A program made the position numbers and the translations under genes. From Cyclobacteriaceae bacterium (GTDB lineage: Bacteria > Bacteroidota > Bacteroidia > Cytophagales > Cyclobacteriaceae): 33,803 bases of DNA. This document shows, piece by piece, positions 1-8,549 of the stretch (its first letter is position 1; every line of letters starts with the position of its first letter). The stretch is taken from positions 1-33,803 of the forward strand of contig JALSJD010000089.1 in the NCBI GenBank assembly GCA_026989535.1, in the 5' to 3' direction. The notes under the pieces are model-generated. The model did no database searches and had not been told where the DNA came from. It worked only from the letters and a program-made list of their open reading frames with translations.

Positions 1-467
<467 letters not shown>

Positions 468-501
468 CACTATCAACTATTAACAACGCATCGGTTAACA
501 T

Positions 502-542
502 CCTACGACCCTCCCGATAGTTATCGGGAGCGCTAAGAGCCC
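502..542 (-). pseudogene. Broken tRNA-Val copy interrupted by a hairpin
   Basis: Read on the minus strand, 542-532 is identical to the first 11 nt of tRNA-Val (GGGCTCTTAGC). Then comes a perfect hairpin (511-530, arms CTCCCGAT and ATCGGGAG), and 511-502 matches the variable-loop/T-stem segment GGGTCGTAGG. The D loop through the anticodon arm is missing and the 3' acceptor side is absent. The copy starts 63 nt past the -7 box, close to the 58 nt seen at the tRNA-Lys locus (13131), whereas the intact tRNA-Val starts 138 nt past it. I infer that this is the original tRNA position, disrupted by a palindromic element. Confidence 0.7.
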
Positions 543-604
543 GTAAAAGTTTAAAAATTAACATTAAAATGTTTCATTTTAAACCCCTTTGCTTAACAGG
601 ACTG

Positions 605-634
605 CAAATGTAGTATAGATTTTTTAATACACAA
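605..634 (-). promoter_or_regulatory. Bacteroidota-type promoter for tRNA-Val
   Basis: On the minus strand TTG (634-632), a 19-nt spacer and TACATTTG (612-605) fit the Bacteroidota housekeeping consensus TTTG-N19-TAnnTTTG. It points at the broken and intact tRNA-Val copies. No other gene on this strand lies between. Confidence 0.65.
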
Positions 635-742
635 GCACTTGATATTAATTTCAGAAAATATTTTCTAAGGATAAGGGTTGGCTTCTTTTATAAAGTTAAA
701 TACCCTTTAAATTATATCTTTTTATCTCTTTAACTTTGGTGT

Positions 743-3205
743 GTGAAACTAGTTCGTAAATTATTTTTCTACCTAATTATTATAATTGCAATAACCGCAT
801 CAACGTTAGTTATTATTGTTGTTGTGTACAAAGAAGATATTATCCTCTTATTAAAAGAAGAGGTTAATAAAAAGATTAAAACTAAGCTGGAAGTAGATCA
901 AATCGACTTAAAATTAATCAAAGGATTTCCTAATATTTCTATTGATTTTAAAGGAGTTAAATTTTATTCTGCTTTTAAAGATGAAATTCTGCTTGAAAGC
1001 AAAAATGTATATTTCGTGTTAAATATTTTCGATTTATATAACCAGCGCATTGTAGTAGAACGGCTGGAAATAATTGAAGCGAAAATAAACATTGCTATTA
1101 ATAAAGAAGGAGCGAGAAACTTCGATGTTTTTGTCAAGAATGATTCATTAAATTCTACGATAAAGTCTTTAAATTTAAATTCTGTTCTATTAAAAAATGT
1201 GGAAATTAGTAATATTGACGATGTAAAACATATAAAGGATGGGTACTTTATAGAATCATTGCATGGAAGTTTGAATGTTAATGAAGAAACCATAAATGTG
1301 GAAGTACTATCCGATTTTCGCTTGACCAGCACGAATCTAACTCAATTTAATTGGCTCGTAAATAAGAAGATAAGCCTAAATGCAAAGAGTTCTGTTATCG
1401 GAGATAGAATTTATATCCACCCCAGTACTGTTGACATTCAAAAGGTAAATTTTAGCTTAGAGGGCACTGTTGGCTTTAAAAATAATCAGACTATTAGCCT
1501 TGCAATAAAAAGTACTAATCTTGAATATAATAATTTGATATCAATTTTGCCTCGTGATATCAGAAAAAAGTTAGCTCCTTACCAAGGAGAGGGGCTTATT
1601 TCATTTAATTCTACAATTGAAGGAGACCTTTCTGGTAAAAACTGGCCCAGCCTCAAAGGGCAGTTAAAATTTAGCAATTTCAACATCCAGCATAATGCAA
1701 TTATATCTCCTTTAGAAAATGTTAATTTACAAGGAGCCATTACTATTAAAAATTTAGGCAACCTTAGTTCTGCCAGGTTAGAAATTAAAAAATTATCGGC
1801 TTCTATTGCCGAAAAAGACCTTGAGATTTCTATGGTTTGGGAGGATTTTGTAAATCCGAAAATTAAAGGGTCTATTAAGGGTAGCTTTAATGTTCCTTGG
1901 GTGGTTTCCTTTCTAGAGTTGGATGAACTCCCGATGGAAGATTCAAATGGAGAAGTTTATGTTGATATTTTAGGGGAAGTAAATTTATTAAGTACCTATA
2001 AGGTTAAGAACAATAATTTTACAGGAAAATTATTGTTCAAAAATGTTGCGATTAAAGACCTATATGGACTACCATTGGACTCTTTAAATGGAAAGTTGGT
2101 TTTTAATAATAATAAAGTTGAGGTAGAAAGGGTAGGTTTTAATTATGGGCAATCTAATCTGTTGTTCAATGGCTCAGTGAAATTTCCTGAGAATAATACC
2201 AAGCGTCTTTATTCTAAACTTTCTGTGGAAAGTAACTTTGTTAATTTAAATGAGATTATTGCCGTGCTAACAACCTCTTCCGATTCTACCAAAGAAACTT
2301 CTTCCGCTCCTGCTTTTAAGTATAGTGTAAATTTAGATTTATATGTAAAGAGCCTTGAGTTTCTTAAGTTTTATGGTAAAAAACTAAAAGTAAGCTTATC
2401 TTTTAATGAAAAAATAATAAATGTACATAGAGCATTTGCAGAGGCAATGGGTGGGGAGTTGGAGCTTAAAGGAACAATGTCGCAACAGTTTAATGGAGAT
2501 TATTATTTAAAGGCAACCACACAAACAAAACATGTAAATATCGACAGCCTTTTTTATGTTTTCGGAAACTTTAAGCAATCATTTATTACTTCTGAGGCAA
2601 TTAAAGGTAAATTAGATGCCCATATATATGCCCACATGTATTTCGATCATAATTGGAACTTTAAGCGAGAACTGCTTTATTCAGAGGCTTTATTAAGTGT
2701 AAAAGATGGGGAACTGATTAATTTTGAACCTGTTATGTCGCTATCGGCCTACTTAAACGAAGAGGGCGAAAATTTAGTAAAGCTTAAATTCTCTAATCTT
2801 GAAAATCATATTATTGTATCAGAAGATACTGTGTTTATTTCTGAAATGTATGTGGGTACAAATGTGAGAAATATTAAAGTTGGGGGTTACCATACGCTTA
2901 ATCAACATATAGATTATCGACTGGCAGTTCCTGTTGTAAACGATAACAAGGATAAGGATGAACAATTTGGTAAGGTTAAAAAAGACCGAAAAGGTTATTT
3001 GTACTTCCCGTTTAGGGTATATGGCACAACTTCTGAGTATAAAGTAGTGTATGATTTAAAAACGGCTAGTTCTAATTTAATTAAAGGCGTAAAAAAAGAA
3101 ATTAAGGGCTTGGGAGATATATTTATTGGAAAACAAAAGGATGAAATACCTCAAGACTCGCTTAAACTTGAAGACGATGAGTTTTTTGATTGGGATAATA
3201 ATTGA
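743..3205 (+). CDS. AsmA-family large envelope protein
   Basis: The 820-residue protein has a single N-terminal membrane anchor (about residues 5-29, very rich in I and V). A long, mostly beta-strand region with no cysteines of note follows. The pattern, including an early segment around KTKLEVDQIDLKLIKGFPNISID and a C-terminal region near YRLAVPVVN and YKVVYDLK, is typical of Bacteroidota AsmA-like/DUF3971 proteins. These belong to the AsmA/TamB/YhdP bridge family associated with the cell envelope and phospholipid transport; its precise role here is not shown. The start is GTG, chosen because the membrane segment begins at once and there is no ATG before it. A TAACTTTG at 731-738 sits so close to the start that, if used, the mRNA would be nearly leaderless. 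A small lipoprotein gene and a terminator follow. Confidence 0.75.
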   Translation: MKLVRKLFFYLIIIIAITASTLVIIVVVYKEDIILLLKEEVNKKIKTKLEVDQIDLKLIKGFPNISIDFKGVKFYSAFKDEILLESKNVYFVLNIFDLYNQRIVVERLEIIEAKINIAINKEGARNFDVFVKNDSLNSTIKSLNLNSVLLKNVEISNIDDVKHIKDGYFIESLHGSLNVNEETINVEVLSDFRLTSTNLTQFNWLVNKKISLNAKSSVIGDRIYIHPSTVDIQKVNFSLEGTVGFKNNQTISLAIKSTNLEYNNLISILPRDIRKKLAPYQGEGLISFNSTIEGDLSGKNWPSLKGQLKFSNFNIQHNAIISPLENVNLQGAITIKNLGNLSSARLEIKKLSASIAEKDLEISMVWEDFVNPKIKGSIKGSFNVPWVVSFLELDELPMEDSNGEVYVDILGEVNLLSTYKVKNNNFTGKLLFKNVAIKDLYGLPLDSLNGKLVFNNNKVEVERVGFNYGQSNLLFNGSVKFPENNTKRLYSKLSVESNFVNLNEIIAVLTTSSDSTKETSSAPAFKYSVNLDLYVKSLEFLKFYGKKLKVSLSFNEKIINVHRAFAEAMGGELELKGTMSQQFNGDYYLKATTQTKHVNIDSLFYVFGNFKQSFITSEAIKGKLDAHIYAHMYFDHNWNFKRELLYSEALLSVKDGELINFEPVMSLSAYLNEEGENLVKLKFSNLENHIIVSEDTVFISEMYVGTNVRNIKVGGYHTLNQHIDYRLAVPVVNDNKDKDEQFGKVKKDRKGYLYFPFRVYGTTSEYKVVYDLKTASSNLIKGVKKEIKGLGDIFIGKQKDEIPQDSLKLEDDEFFDWDNN

Positions 3206-3288
3206 TTGAAAGGCATATTCTGAAATAAAAATTCGTTTATTTGAAAAAAATACTTGATATTAAAATTTAATACTTATATCTTTATAAC

Positions 3289-3420
3289 ATGAAAAAATTG
3301 GCAGTTGTACTTGCGTTCGTTGTTTTGGTATTTGCATCATCATGTACCTCTTATACATGTCCTACTTATGCAAAAGTAGATGTAGAACAAAATAATGTGA
3401 TGCCTGAAGAGGCTCTATAG
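3289..3420 (+). CDS. Small (43 aa) lipoprotein, unknown function
   Basis: An ATG at 3289 opens a 43-codon frame: MKKLAVVLAFVVLVFASSC, then a short tail with a T-C-P-T-Y-A-K motif, ending in TAG at 3418-3420. The first 19 residues are a textbook signal peptide with a lipobox (ASSC), so the mature product is a 25-residue lipid-anchored peptide with a second Cys five residues after the anchor Cys. It is followed by a strong terminator, and a possible promoter (TTG 3254-3256, then TATCTTTA 3277-3284) lies just upstream, so it may be transcribed alone. Small lipoproteins with a CPTYAK-like tail occur elsewhere in Bacteroidota as far as I recall; the function is unknown. Confidence 0.75.
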   Translation: MKKLAVVLAFVVLVFASSCTSYTCPTYAKVDVEQNNVMPEEAL

Positions 3421-3450
3421 TTCTTTAAAATAGATATTTATAATCTATAG

Positions 3451-3483
3451 GGTGTCTGTGTATTTACACAGATACCTTTTTTT
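3451..3483 (+). terminator. Intrinsic terminator after the small lipoprotein
   Basis: A 12-bp stem (GGTGTCTGTGTA, 3451-3462, with TACACAGATACC, 3465-3476, one G-T pair) is followed directly by seven T (3477-3483). It closes the plus-strand AsmA/small lipoprotein unit before the convergent HIT gene. Confidence 0.85.
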
Positions 3484-3505
3484 GTACCCTAAAATCAGGT
3501 TTTAC

Positions 3506-3901
3506 CTACTCAAGATTATCACTTATTTTTTTTGCAATGGTTTGCATATCTTCTGTAGATGGAGATAGCTTAGGCTTTGCAAAATTTATATCATCCATGG
3601 TGTTTATAGGTATTAGATGAATATGTGCATGTGGTACTTCTAACCCTATAACAGTTGTGCCAATTCTGTCGCACGCAATCGACTTTTTGATGGCTAAGGC
3701 TACTTTTTTGCTAAATAGGTGAAGCTCTGTGAATCGTTTATCTTCCAAATCAAAAATATAATCAACCTCTACTTTAGGAATTATAAGGGTATGCCCCATG
3801 CAAAGAGGATTAATATCTAAAAAGGCAATGTGAAGTTCATCTTCTGCAATAATATAAGCAGGAATTTCTCTATTTATAATCTTTGTAAAGATGCTCGACA
3901 T
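3506..3901 (-). CDS. HIT-family nucleotide-binding hydrolase (HinT-like)
   Basis: This 131-residue protein carries the histidine triad HAHIHLIPI at residues 91-99, the catalytic motif of HIT proteins that hydrolyse nucleoside phosphoramidates or related adenylated compounds. The N-terminal SSIFTKIINREIPAYIIAED is the usual HinT opening and the length matches the HinT subfamily. It is cytoplasmic, with no signal peptide. Its start codon overlaps the stop of greA by one base (TAATG), so the two are almost certainly co-transcribed and translationally coupled. The physiological substrate cannot be read from sequence. Confidence 0.9.
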   Translation of the reverse strand: MSSIFTKIINREIPAYIIAEDELHIAFLDINPLCMGHTLIIPKVEVDYIFDLEDKRFTELHLFSKKVALAIKKSIACDRIGTTVIGLEVPHAHIHLIPINTMDDINFAKPKLSPSTEDMQTIAKKISDNLE

Positions 3902-4374
3902 TATAATCCGATTTCCAATACTTCAAACGTCATAATTCCACCAGGTGTTTGGATATCGGCTTTTTCTCCAGGCTTTTTTCCTAATAGCCCTTTCCCAATT
4001 GGAGATTTTACCGAAATTTTATTGGCCTTAAGGTCTGCCTCTTCTTCAGCAACTAAGGTGTAGGTAAATGTAGCACCCATTTTTAAATTTTTAATTTTTA
4101 CTTTGGAAAGCACGCTTACTTTAGACGTATCAATGCTCGATTCATCCATTTCTCGTGCATTTCCAACAGCCGTTTCGAGCATGGCTATTTTGGCCTCAAG
4201 ATGCCCTTGTGCATCTTTAGCTGCGTCATATTCAGCATTTTCACTTAAATCTCCTTTGTCGCGAGCCTCTGCTATTTGATTCGAAATATCTTTTCGACCT
4301 TTAGATTTTAGCTTATATAACTCGTCTTTTAGTTTTTGCAAACCTTCTTTAGTGTAATATGATATCTCTGCCAT
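3901..4374 (-). CDS. greA: Transcription elongation factor GreA
   Basis: GreA binds in the RNA polymerase secondary channel and stimulates cleavage of backtracked RNA. The 157-residue length fits. The N-terminal half is the two-helix coiled coil with the tip region DKGDLSENAEYDAAKDAQ (around residues 41-58), which carries the acidic residues acting on the active site. The C-terminal half (from about 84) is the FKBP-like domain, ending with KSPIGKGLLGKKPGEKADIQ. It is the first gene of a pair with the HIT gene. A candidate promoter lies at 4492-4523, giving a leader of about 110 nt that holds a hairpin (4399-4426). Confidence 0.95.
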   Translation of the reverse strand: MAEISYYTKEGLQKLKDELYKLKSKGRKDISNQIAEARDKGDLSENAEYDAAKDAQGHLEAKIAMLETAVGNAREMDESSIDTSKVSVLSKVKIKNLKMGATFTYTLVAEEEADLKANKISVKSPIGKGLLGKKPGEKADIQTPGGIMTFEVLEIGL

Positions 4375-4398
4375 AATCTTATTCTTTATAAATTAAAA

Positions 4399-4426
4399 TA
4401 ACGGCCACAAAAGTGTAGCCGTTATC
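4399..4426 (-). promoter_or_regulatory. Hairpin in the greA leader / after the pentapeptide gene
   Basis: Inverted repeat arms ATAACGGC (4399-4406) and GCCGTTAT (4419-4426) face each other across a 12-nt loop. On the minus strand the hairpin is followed by a T-rich but imperfect stretch (ATTTTAATTTAT). It could be a weak terminator for the upstream pentapeptide-repeat gene or an attenuator in the greA leader. Confidence 0.4.
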
Positions 4427-4491
4427 GTATAATGTAACTTTAATTATTGTTTTTTAACGAATATTTTTAGTTGTTCAGTCATTGTATTTAG

Positions 4492-4523
4492 CAAAGCTAA
4501 AAGATTTTAATTGAATATTACAA
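4492..4523 (-). promoter_or_regulatory. Candidate greA promoter
   Basis: On the minus strand TTG (4523-4521), a 21-nt spacer and TAGCTTTG (4499-4492) fit the Bacteroidota consensus TTTG-N17-23-TAnnTTTG. It lies between the pentapeptide gene and greA. Confidence 0.5.
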
Positions 4524-4534
4524 TGGATAATTAA

Positions 4535-5356
4535 TTATCCTATAAGATCGGGGGCATGCTCTTCGAGCTGTACTTGCAGGTCAGGGTCAAATGAAGCTAA
4601 GTAAAGCGATTTGGCTTTAGATAATTGCTCAATGGTTAACCCTGTTGCTCCCTTAAAATTGGCTTTGTATAAATTGGCGTTTTTAAAATTAGTTTCTGTT
4701 AGCGAGCAATCACTTAGATTGGCTTCCATTAAAAATCCATTTTCAAAGTCTGCTTTAATCAAAAAAGCACCTTGAAAATTGGCTTTAATCAAAAAAGCAT
4801 CCTTAAAATTTGTGCCACTTGCAAATGAGTTGGTTAAGTCTGCATGGTTCAAATTTGCATTTTCAAAATTTGTTTGATTCATCCGAGTTTCTGAAAGGTT
4901 GGCCTCAATTAATACACCACTGGATAAATTGGCGGTATTTAAATTACTCGTTTTAAGGTCGATGCCGCTTAAATTAGTCTTTTTTAAATAGCACCCTACC
5001 AAATCCATATTATAAATACCGTGTCTGTTTAATCTTTTTATATTACCTACATTTCTAAAGGCCGCTTCTTCTGATTCCCACATTCTAAAATCGTCTATTT
5101 CATCTAAAAATTGACTAATTCGTTGTTTTTCTTCCCCAACTTGGCGCAACCAAAAGAGTAAAATACCAATAATAAGAATATCGAAAAGCATACCATGAGC
5201 TTCAGCCAATACATTCATATAAATATTATCGAAATCGGCCAGGTAATAGGGCATACTTAACCCTAGAATTATGATGGCAAGTAGCCCCAATACGACAAAC
5301 GATGTGAGTATTGGTTTCTGGATGAGATCCTCGTAATATTTTTTAATTCTGTTCAT
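4535..5356 (-). CDS. Membrane-anchored pentapeptide-repeat protein
   Basis: The 273-residue protein begins with two hydrophobic segments (about residues 17-37 and 54-69). A short charged linker follows, then roughly 20 pentapeptide repeats of the A(D/N)LxX type between residues 120 and 250 (for example ANLSETRMNQTNFENANLNH). These repeats form a right-handed quadrilateral beta helix. With the two N-terminal helices the repeat domain would sit on the cytoplasmic face of the inner membrane. A local duplication is visible around AFLIKANFQGAFLIKADFENGFL. No DNA-mimic or ligase-inhibitor role can be claimed. It stands 44 bp beyond the hydroxyacid dehydrogenase gene on the same strand and may or may not share its transcript. 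Confidence 0.85.
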   Translation of the reverse strand: MNRIKKYYEDLIQKPILTSFVVLGLLAIIILGLSMPYYLADFDNIYMNVLAEAHGMLFDILIIGILLFWLRQVGEEKQRISQFLDEIDDFRMWESEEAAFRNVGNIKRLNRHGIYNMDLVGCYLKKTNLSGIDLKTSNLNTANLSSGVLIEANLSETRMNQTNFENANLNHADLTNSFASGTNFKDAFLIKANFQGAFLIKADFENGFLMEANLSDCSLTETNFKNANLYKANFKGATGLTIEQLSKAKSLYLASFDPDLQVQLEEHAPDLIG

Positions 5357-5400
5357 TCTATTAAGTAAAAAAAACTAACTTAAGCTAAAATTAGTTTCAA

Positions 5401-6327
5401 TCAAAAAAGTGATTTAATCTTTTTAACCAAAATTTCATTAATTCTAATGTAGCTTTCTGTTGACCAGCCTGCTACGTGCGGAGTAAAAATTACCTTGTTC
5501 GACTCCACTAAGTAATCAAAATTCTTTTGTTGACTAGCGGTGAGTGTGTTTAGTTTCTCATTTTCTAATACATCGAGCCCTGCCTTACTAATTTTGCCTG
5601 ATTTTAATGCATTAACAATAGAATCAAAAGGAGCAGCTTCACCTCTTGACGAATTAATAAATATAAGGCTTTTTTTAAACTCGTAAAAAAAAGGGATGCT
5701 TGTCATATTTAAAGTTTCAGAAGTTAGTGGAACATGTAAGCTCAAAATATCCGATTCTTCTTTTAATTGGTTAAGCGAGACTGATTTTGCATAATCATCT
5801 TTAAAATTAGGGTGGTACTTATCGTAGGCTATTACTTTGCATCCAAACGACTGCAGCTTTTTAGCCAAGCTGCTACCCATATGCCCATAGCCTATAATGC
5901 CTACTGTTTTATTGCCTAGTTCAGTGCCTCTATTGCCTTCTCTGTTCCAAATATATTGCGTTACTTGCTGGTGACCTTGCTGGAGGTTATGCAATAAATT
6001 TAAGATAAGACCGATGGTGTGCTCTCCAACGGCATCTCTATTGCCTTCTGGGGCATTTATTATGTGTATTGATTTTGATTTAAGGTAGCCCACATCAAGG
6101 TTATCAACCCCTGAACCAGCTCGGGCAACAAATTTTAAATTTTGTGCGTTAACTAACAGGTCTTCATTTACAAAAGTTTTACTCCTAATAATGAGGCCAT
6201 CGTAAGCTGCAATAATTTTTTTAATGCCATCTCTGGTAATGGTAGGTTCACTATTGGCTTCAACTCCAATTTTTTGGAGCATAGCAGGTAAACTTTCGTG
6301 CATTTTATCAACAACCAAACACCGCAT
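5401..6327 (-). CDS. D-isomer 2-hydroxyacid dehydrogenase, SerA-like without ACT domain
   Basis: An NAD-dependent dehydrogenase of the D-3-phosphoglycerate dehydrogenase type, 308 residues long. The nucleotide-binding motif GIIGYGHMGSSLAKKL is in the middle. The catalytic triad of the family is visible as the Arg in FINSSRGEAA (or the Arg in FVARAGSG), the Glu in LDVLENE and the His in FTPHVAGWS. It lacks the C-terminal ACT domain of long SerA proteins, as many Bacteroidota homologues do. The likely reaction is 3-phosphoglycerate to 3-phosphohydroxypyruvate in serine synthesis, but other D-2-hydroxyacids are possible; no serB or serC is beside it. It follows mgtE by 3 bp, so the two are co-transcribed. 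Confidence 0.85.
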   Translation of the reverse strand: MRCLVVDKMHESLPAMLQKIGVEANSEPTITRDGIKKIIAAYDGLIIRSKTFVNEDLLVNAQNLKFVARAGSGVDNLDVGYLKSKSIHIINAPEGNRDAVGEHTIGLILNLLHNLQQGHQQVTQYIWNREGNRGTELGNKTVGIIGYGHMGSSLAKKLQSFGCKVIAYDKYHPNFKDDYAKSVSLNQLKEESDILSLHVPLTSETLNMTSIPFFYEFKKSLIFINSSRGEAAPFDSIVNALKSGKISKAGLDVLENEKLNTLTASQQKNFDYLVESNKVIFTPHVAGWSTESYIRINEILVKKIKSLF

Positions 6328-6330
6328 AGG

Positions 6331-7689
6331 TTAAAATAGGATATGAGCCACAGCAAAATAAACCGCTAGGCCTAATATGTCGTTAAAAGTAGTAATAAAT
6401 GGGCCAGAAGCCGCTGCCGGATTAATATCGAACTTATCTAAAATGATAGGGGTAATGGTGCCCGATAATGAAGCCAATAAAACAACACAAGTAAGTGCAA
6501 TGGCAACAATCATTGAAATATTTAAATCTCCTCTTCTAAAATAGCTAATGGCAAAAGCGAGTAGGGCTAAGAGCAAGCCGTTAAGTAGTGCCACGGTTAT
6601 CACTTTAAATAGTCTTTTTGCCGCAGAATCCTGAAAAACGCTTTTGTTAGCCAAAGATTGTACCACAATAGAAGAAGATTGAATGGCTACATTGCCTGCT
6701 GTTGCTGTAATTAAAGGTATAAAGGCCGCCATAATTGGAATGGCGGCAATATCACTTTCAAACAGTCCAATCACTTCTGCCCCAAAAAAAGCTCCAATCA
6801 GGCCAATTACTAACCACGGGATTCGGGCTCTGGTAAGCATCCAAATGCTATCATCCTCTTCAACATCTTCAGAAATACCAGCCATTAACTGACGCTCTTC
6901 TTCAGCCTGCTCGGTCATTACATCTACAATGTCATCAATGGTAATTCTGCCCATTAAATTATTTTGCATATTTACTACGGGTATGGCTTCAAGATCATAT
7001 TTTTTCATGATGGCTACTACCTCTTCTTCCTCGTCATAGGTTTTAATGGAAATTACATCGTCATCATAAATATCTTTAATAAGCGTACCTCTTCTTGCCA
7101 AAAGCATTTTTTTTAACGAAACCCTCCCAAGCAATTTGTTTTTATTATCTACCACATACACCGAAAATATTTTAGACACATTCTCGGCTTGCTCTCTAAT
7201 TTCTTCGGTGGTTTGCTCCACAGTCCAGTTAAGGTTTGCTTTAATAAGCTCTTTGGCCATTATGCCCCCTGCTACATCTTCATCGTAGCGCATAAGGTCA
7301 ACAATATGGTCTGCTTTTTCTGTGTTGGTAAGGGCAGAGATAACTTCTTCTCTTACTTTTAATGGAAGCTCATTGAGAATATCTGCTGCATCATCCGAAT
7401 CTATATAATCAATGTAAGAAGCAATGTCTTCGGGTGAAAAAACTCTTAAAAAGCGTTTGAGGGTATCCTTTTCTAAATTGCTAATTACTTCGGCACCAAT
7501 TTGGGCATCGAGTAAATTAATAATGTACTTTGATTCATCGGTAGTAAACTCCTCTAGCGTTTCGGTAATATCGGCAGGGTTTACACCTTCTAAACTTTGT
7601 AAAATAAAATCATTATCCCCCCTTTCAATAGCTTGCTTTAAGCTATCGGCATATTCGCGGGTGAGTTCAAATGTTTTTATTTCTTCCAA
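6331..7689 (-). CDS. mgtE: Magnesium transporter MgtE
   Basis: The 452-residue protein has the full MgtE layout: an acidic helical N domain (residues 1-125, with the MgtE_N repeats), two CBS domains (about 130-260, ending with GRITIDDIVDVMTEQAEE), a connecting helix, and five membrane segments from about residue 285 to the end. The pore signature P-L-I-T-A-T-A-G-N is present in AFIPLITATAGNVAIQSSS. It mediates Mg2+ (possibly Co2+) uptake across the inner membrane, and the N and CBS domains act as the Mg2+ sensor in the family. The start overlaps the end of ksgA by 13 bp. Confidence 0.95.
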   Translation of the reverse strand: MEEIKTFELTREYADSLKQAIERGDNDFILQSLEGVNPADITETLEEFTTDESKYIINLLDAQIGAEVISNLEKDTLKRFLRVFSPEDIASYIDYIDSDDAADILNELPLKVREEVISALTNTEKADHIVDLMRYDEDVAGGIMAKELIKANLNWTVEQTTEEIREQAENVSKIFSVYVVDNKNKLLGRVSLKKMLLARRGTLIKDIYDDDVISIKTYDEEEEVVAIMKKYDLEAIPVVNMQNNLMGRITIDDIVDVMTEQAEEERQLMAGISEDVEEDDSIWMLTRARIPWLVIGLIGAFFGAEVIGLFESDIAAIPIMAAFIPLITATAGNVAIQSSSIVVQSLANKSVFQDSAAKRLFKVITVALLNGLLLALLAFAISYFRRGDLNISMIVAIALTCVVLLASLSGTITPIILDKFDINPAAASGPFITTFNDILGLAVYFAVAHILF

Positions 7690-8462
7690 CCTTCTTCAAT
7701 TTTTTGAGTGAGTAAAACAAAGTCGGATACAGATAATTGTTCTGCCCTTAAGTTTAACTGTGAGTCATTATTTATTTCAGGGGGCAAAGCTAGAGGTTTT
7801 AAGGCGTTGCGCAATGTTTTCCTTCGGTTTTGAAAGCCTTGTTTTACTACTCTGGTAAATAAGTTTTCATCACAATCCAGTTGGTTGGTTTTATTTCTTT
7901 GCAATCGAATAACGGCAGAATCTACTTTGGGAGGTGGGTTAAAAACAGATGGGCTAACTGTAAAAAGGTAGTCAATTGTATAAAACGCTTGAAGCAGTAC
8001 ACTTAAAATACCATACGTTTTATTGCCCGGCCCACTGGCGATGCGTTGAGCTACTTCTTTTTGAATCATGCCCACTACCTCTTGTACCGAAGAACGCATA
8101 TCCAGCACCTTAAAAAATATTTGGGAAGAAATATTATAAGGAAAATTGCCGATGATAGCAAAAGGTGCATTAAAATGTGCCTGGCAGTCAAATTTTAAAA
8201 AGTCGGCTGTTATAATTTTATCAGCTAGTTTGGGCATTTCTTTGGCAAGGTAGGCGGTTGATTCCTTGTCAATATCAATTACGGTTAGGTTAATATCCTT
8301 GTTGTTTAGTAAATATTGGGTGAGCACACCCATGCCGGGGCCCACTTCTACAACATACGAATATCGGTTATGGTGTGTAAGGCTATTTACAATTTTAAGG
8401 GCAATGTTAGTATCTTTTAAGAAGTGTTGCCCTAAATGCTTTTTTGGTTTTACTTTTGCCAA
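7677..8462 (-). CDS. rsmA: 16S rRNA (adenine1518/1519-N6) dimethyltransferase
   Basis: Also known as KsgA. This 261-residue protein starts MAKVKPKKHLGQHFL, the family hallmark. The SAM-binding motif VEVGPGMGVLTQYL is followed by the catalytic NFPYNISSQIF (motif IV, N-x-P-Y), and a C-terminal domain contains FQNRRKTLRNAL. It dimethylates two adjacent adenines near the 3' end of 16S rRNA late in 30S assembly. It heads the minus-strand unit ksgA-mgtE-dehydrogenase and is divergent from pdxA, the gene with which it is co-transcribed in enterobacteria. Confidence 0.95.
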   Translation of the reverse strand: MAKVKPKKHLGQHFLKDTNIALKIVNSLTHHNRYSYVVEVGPGMGVLTQYLLNNKDINLTVIDIDKESTAYLAKEMPKLADKIITADFLKFDCQAHFNAPFAIIGNFPYNISSQIFFKVLDMRSSVQEVVGMIQKEVAQRIASGPGNKTYGILSVLLQAFYTIDYLFTVSPSVFNPPPKVDSAVIRLQRNKTNQLDCDENLFTRVVKQGFQNRRKTLRNALKPLALPPEINNDSQLNLRAEQLSVSDFVLLTQKIEEGWKK

Positions 8463-8549
8463 TATTTTTCTTTTAAGGGAATGATTAAAGTTCCTGTAAA
8501 GCGAATTTCTGACAATTTTATTTATAGAAACAGTAATAGCACAAAAACT

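Noticed and set aside
8436-8549. Upstream extension of PdxA
   Set aside because: The extra residues match no part of the family and the first start overlaps ksgA on the other strand.
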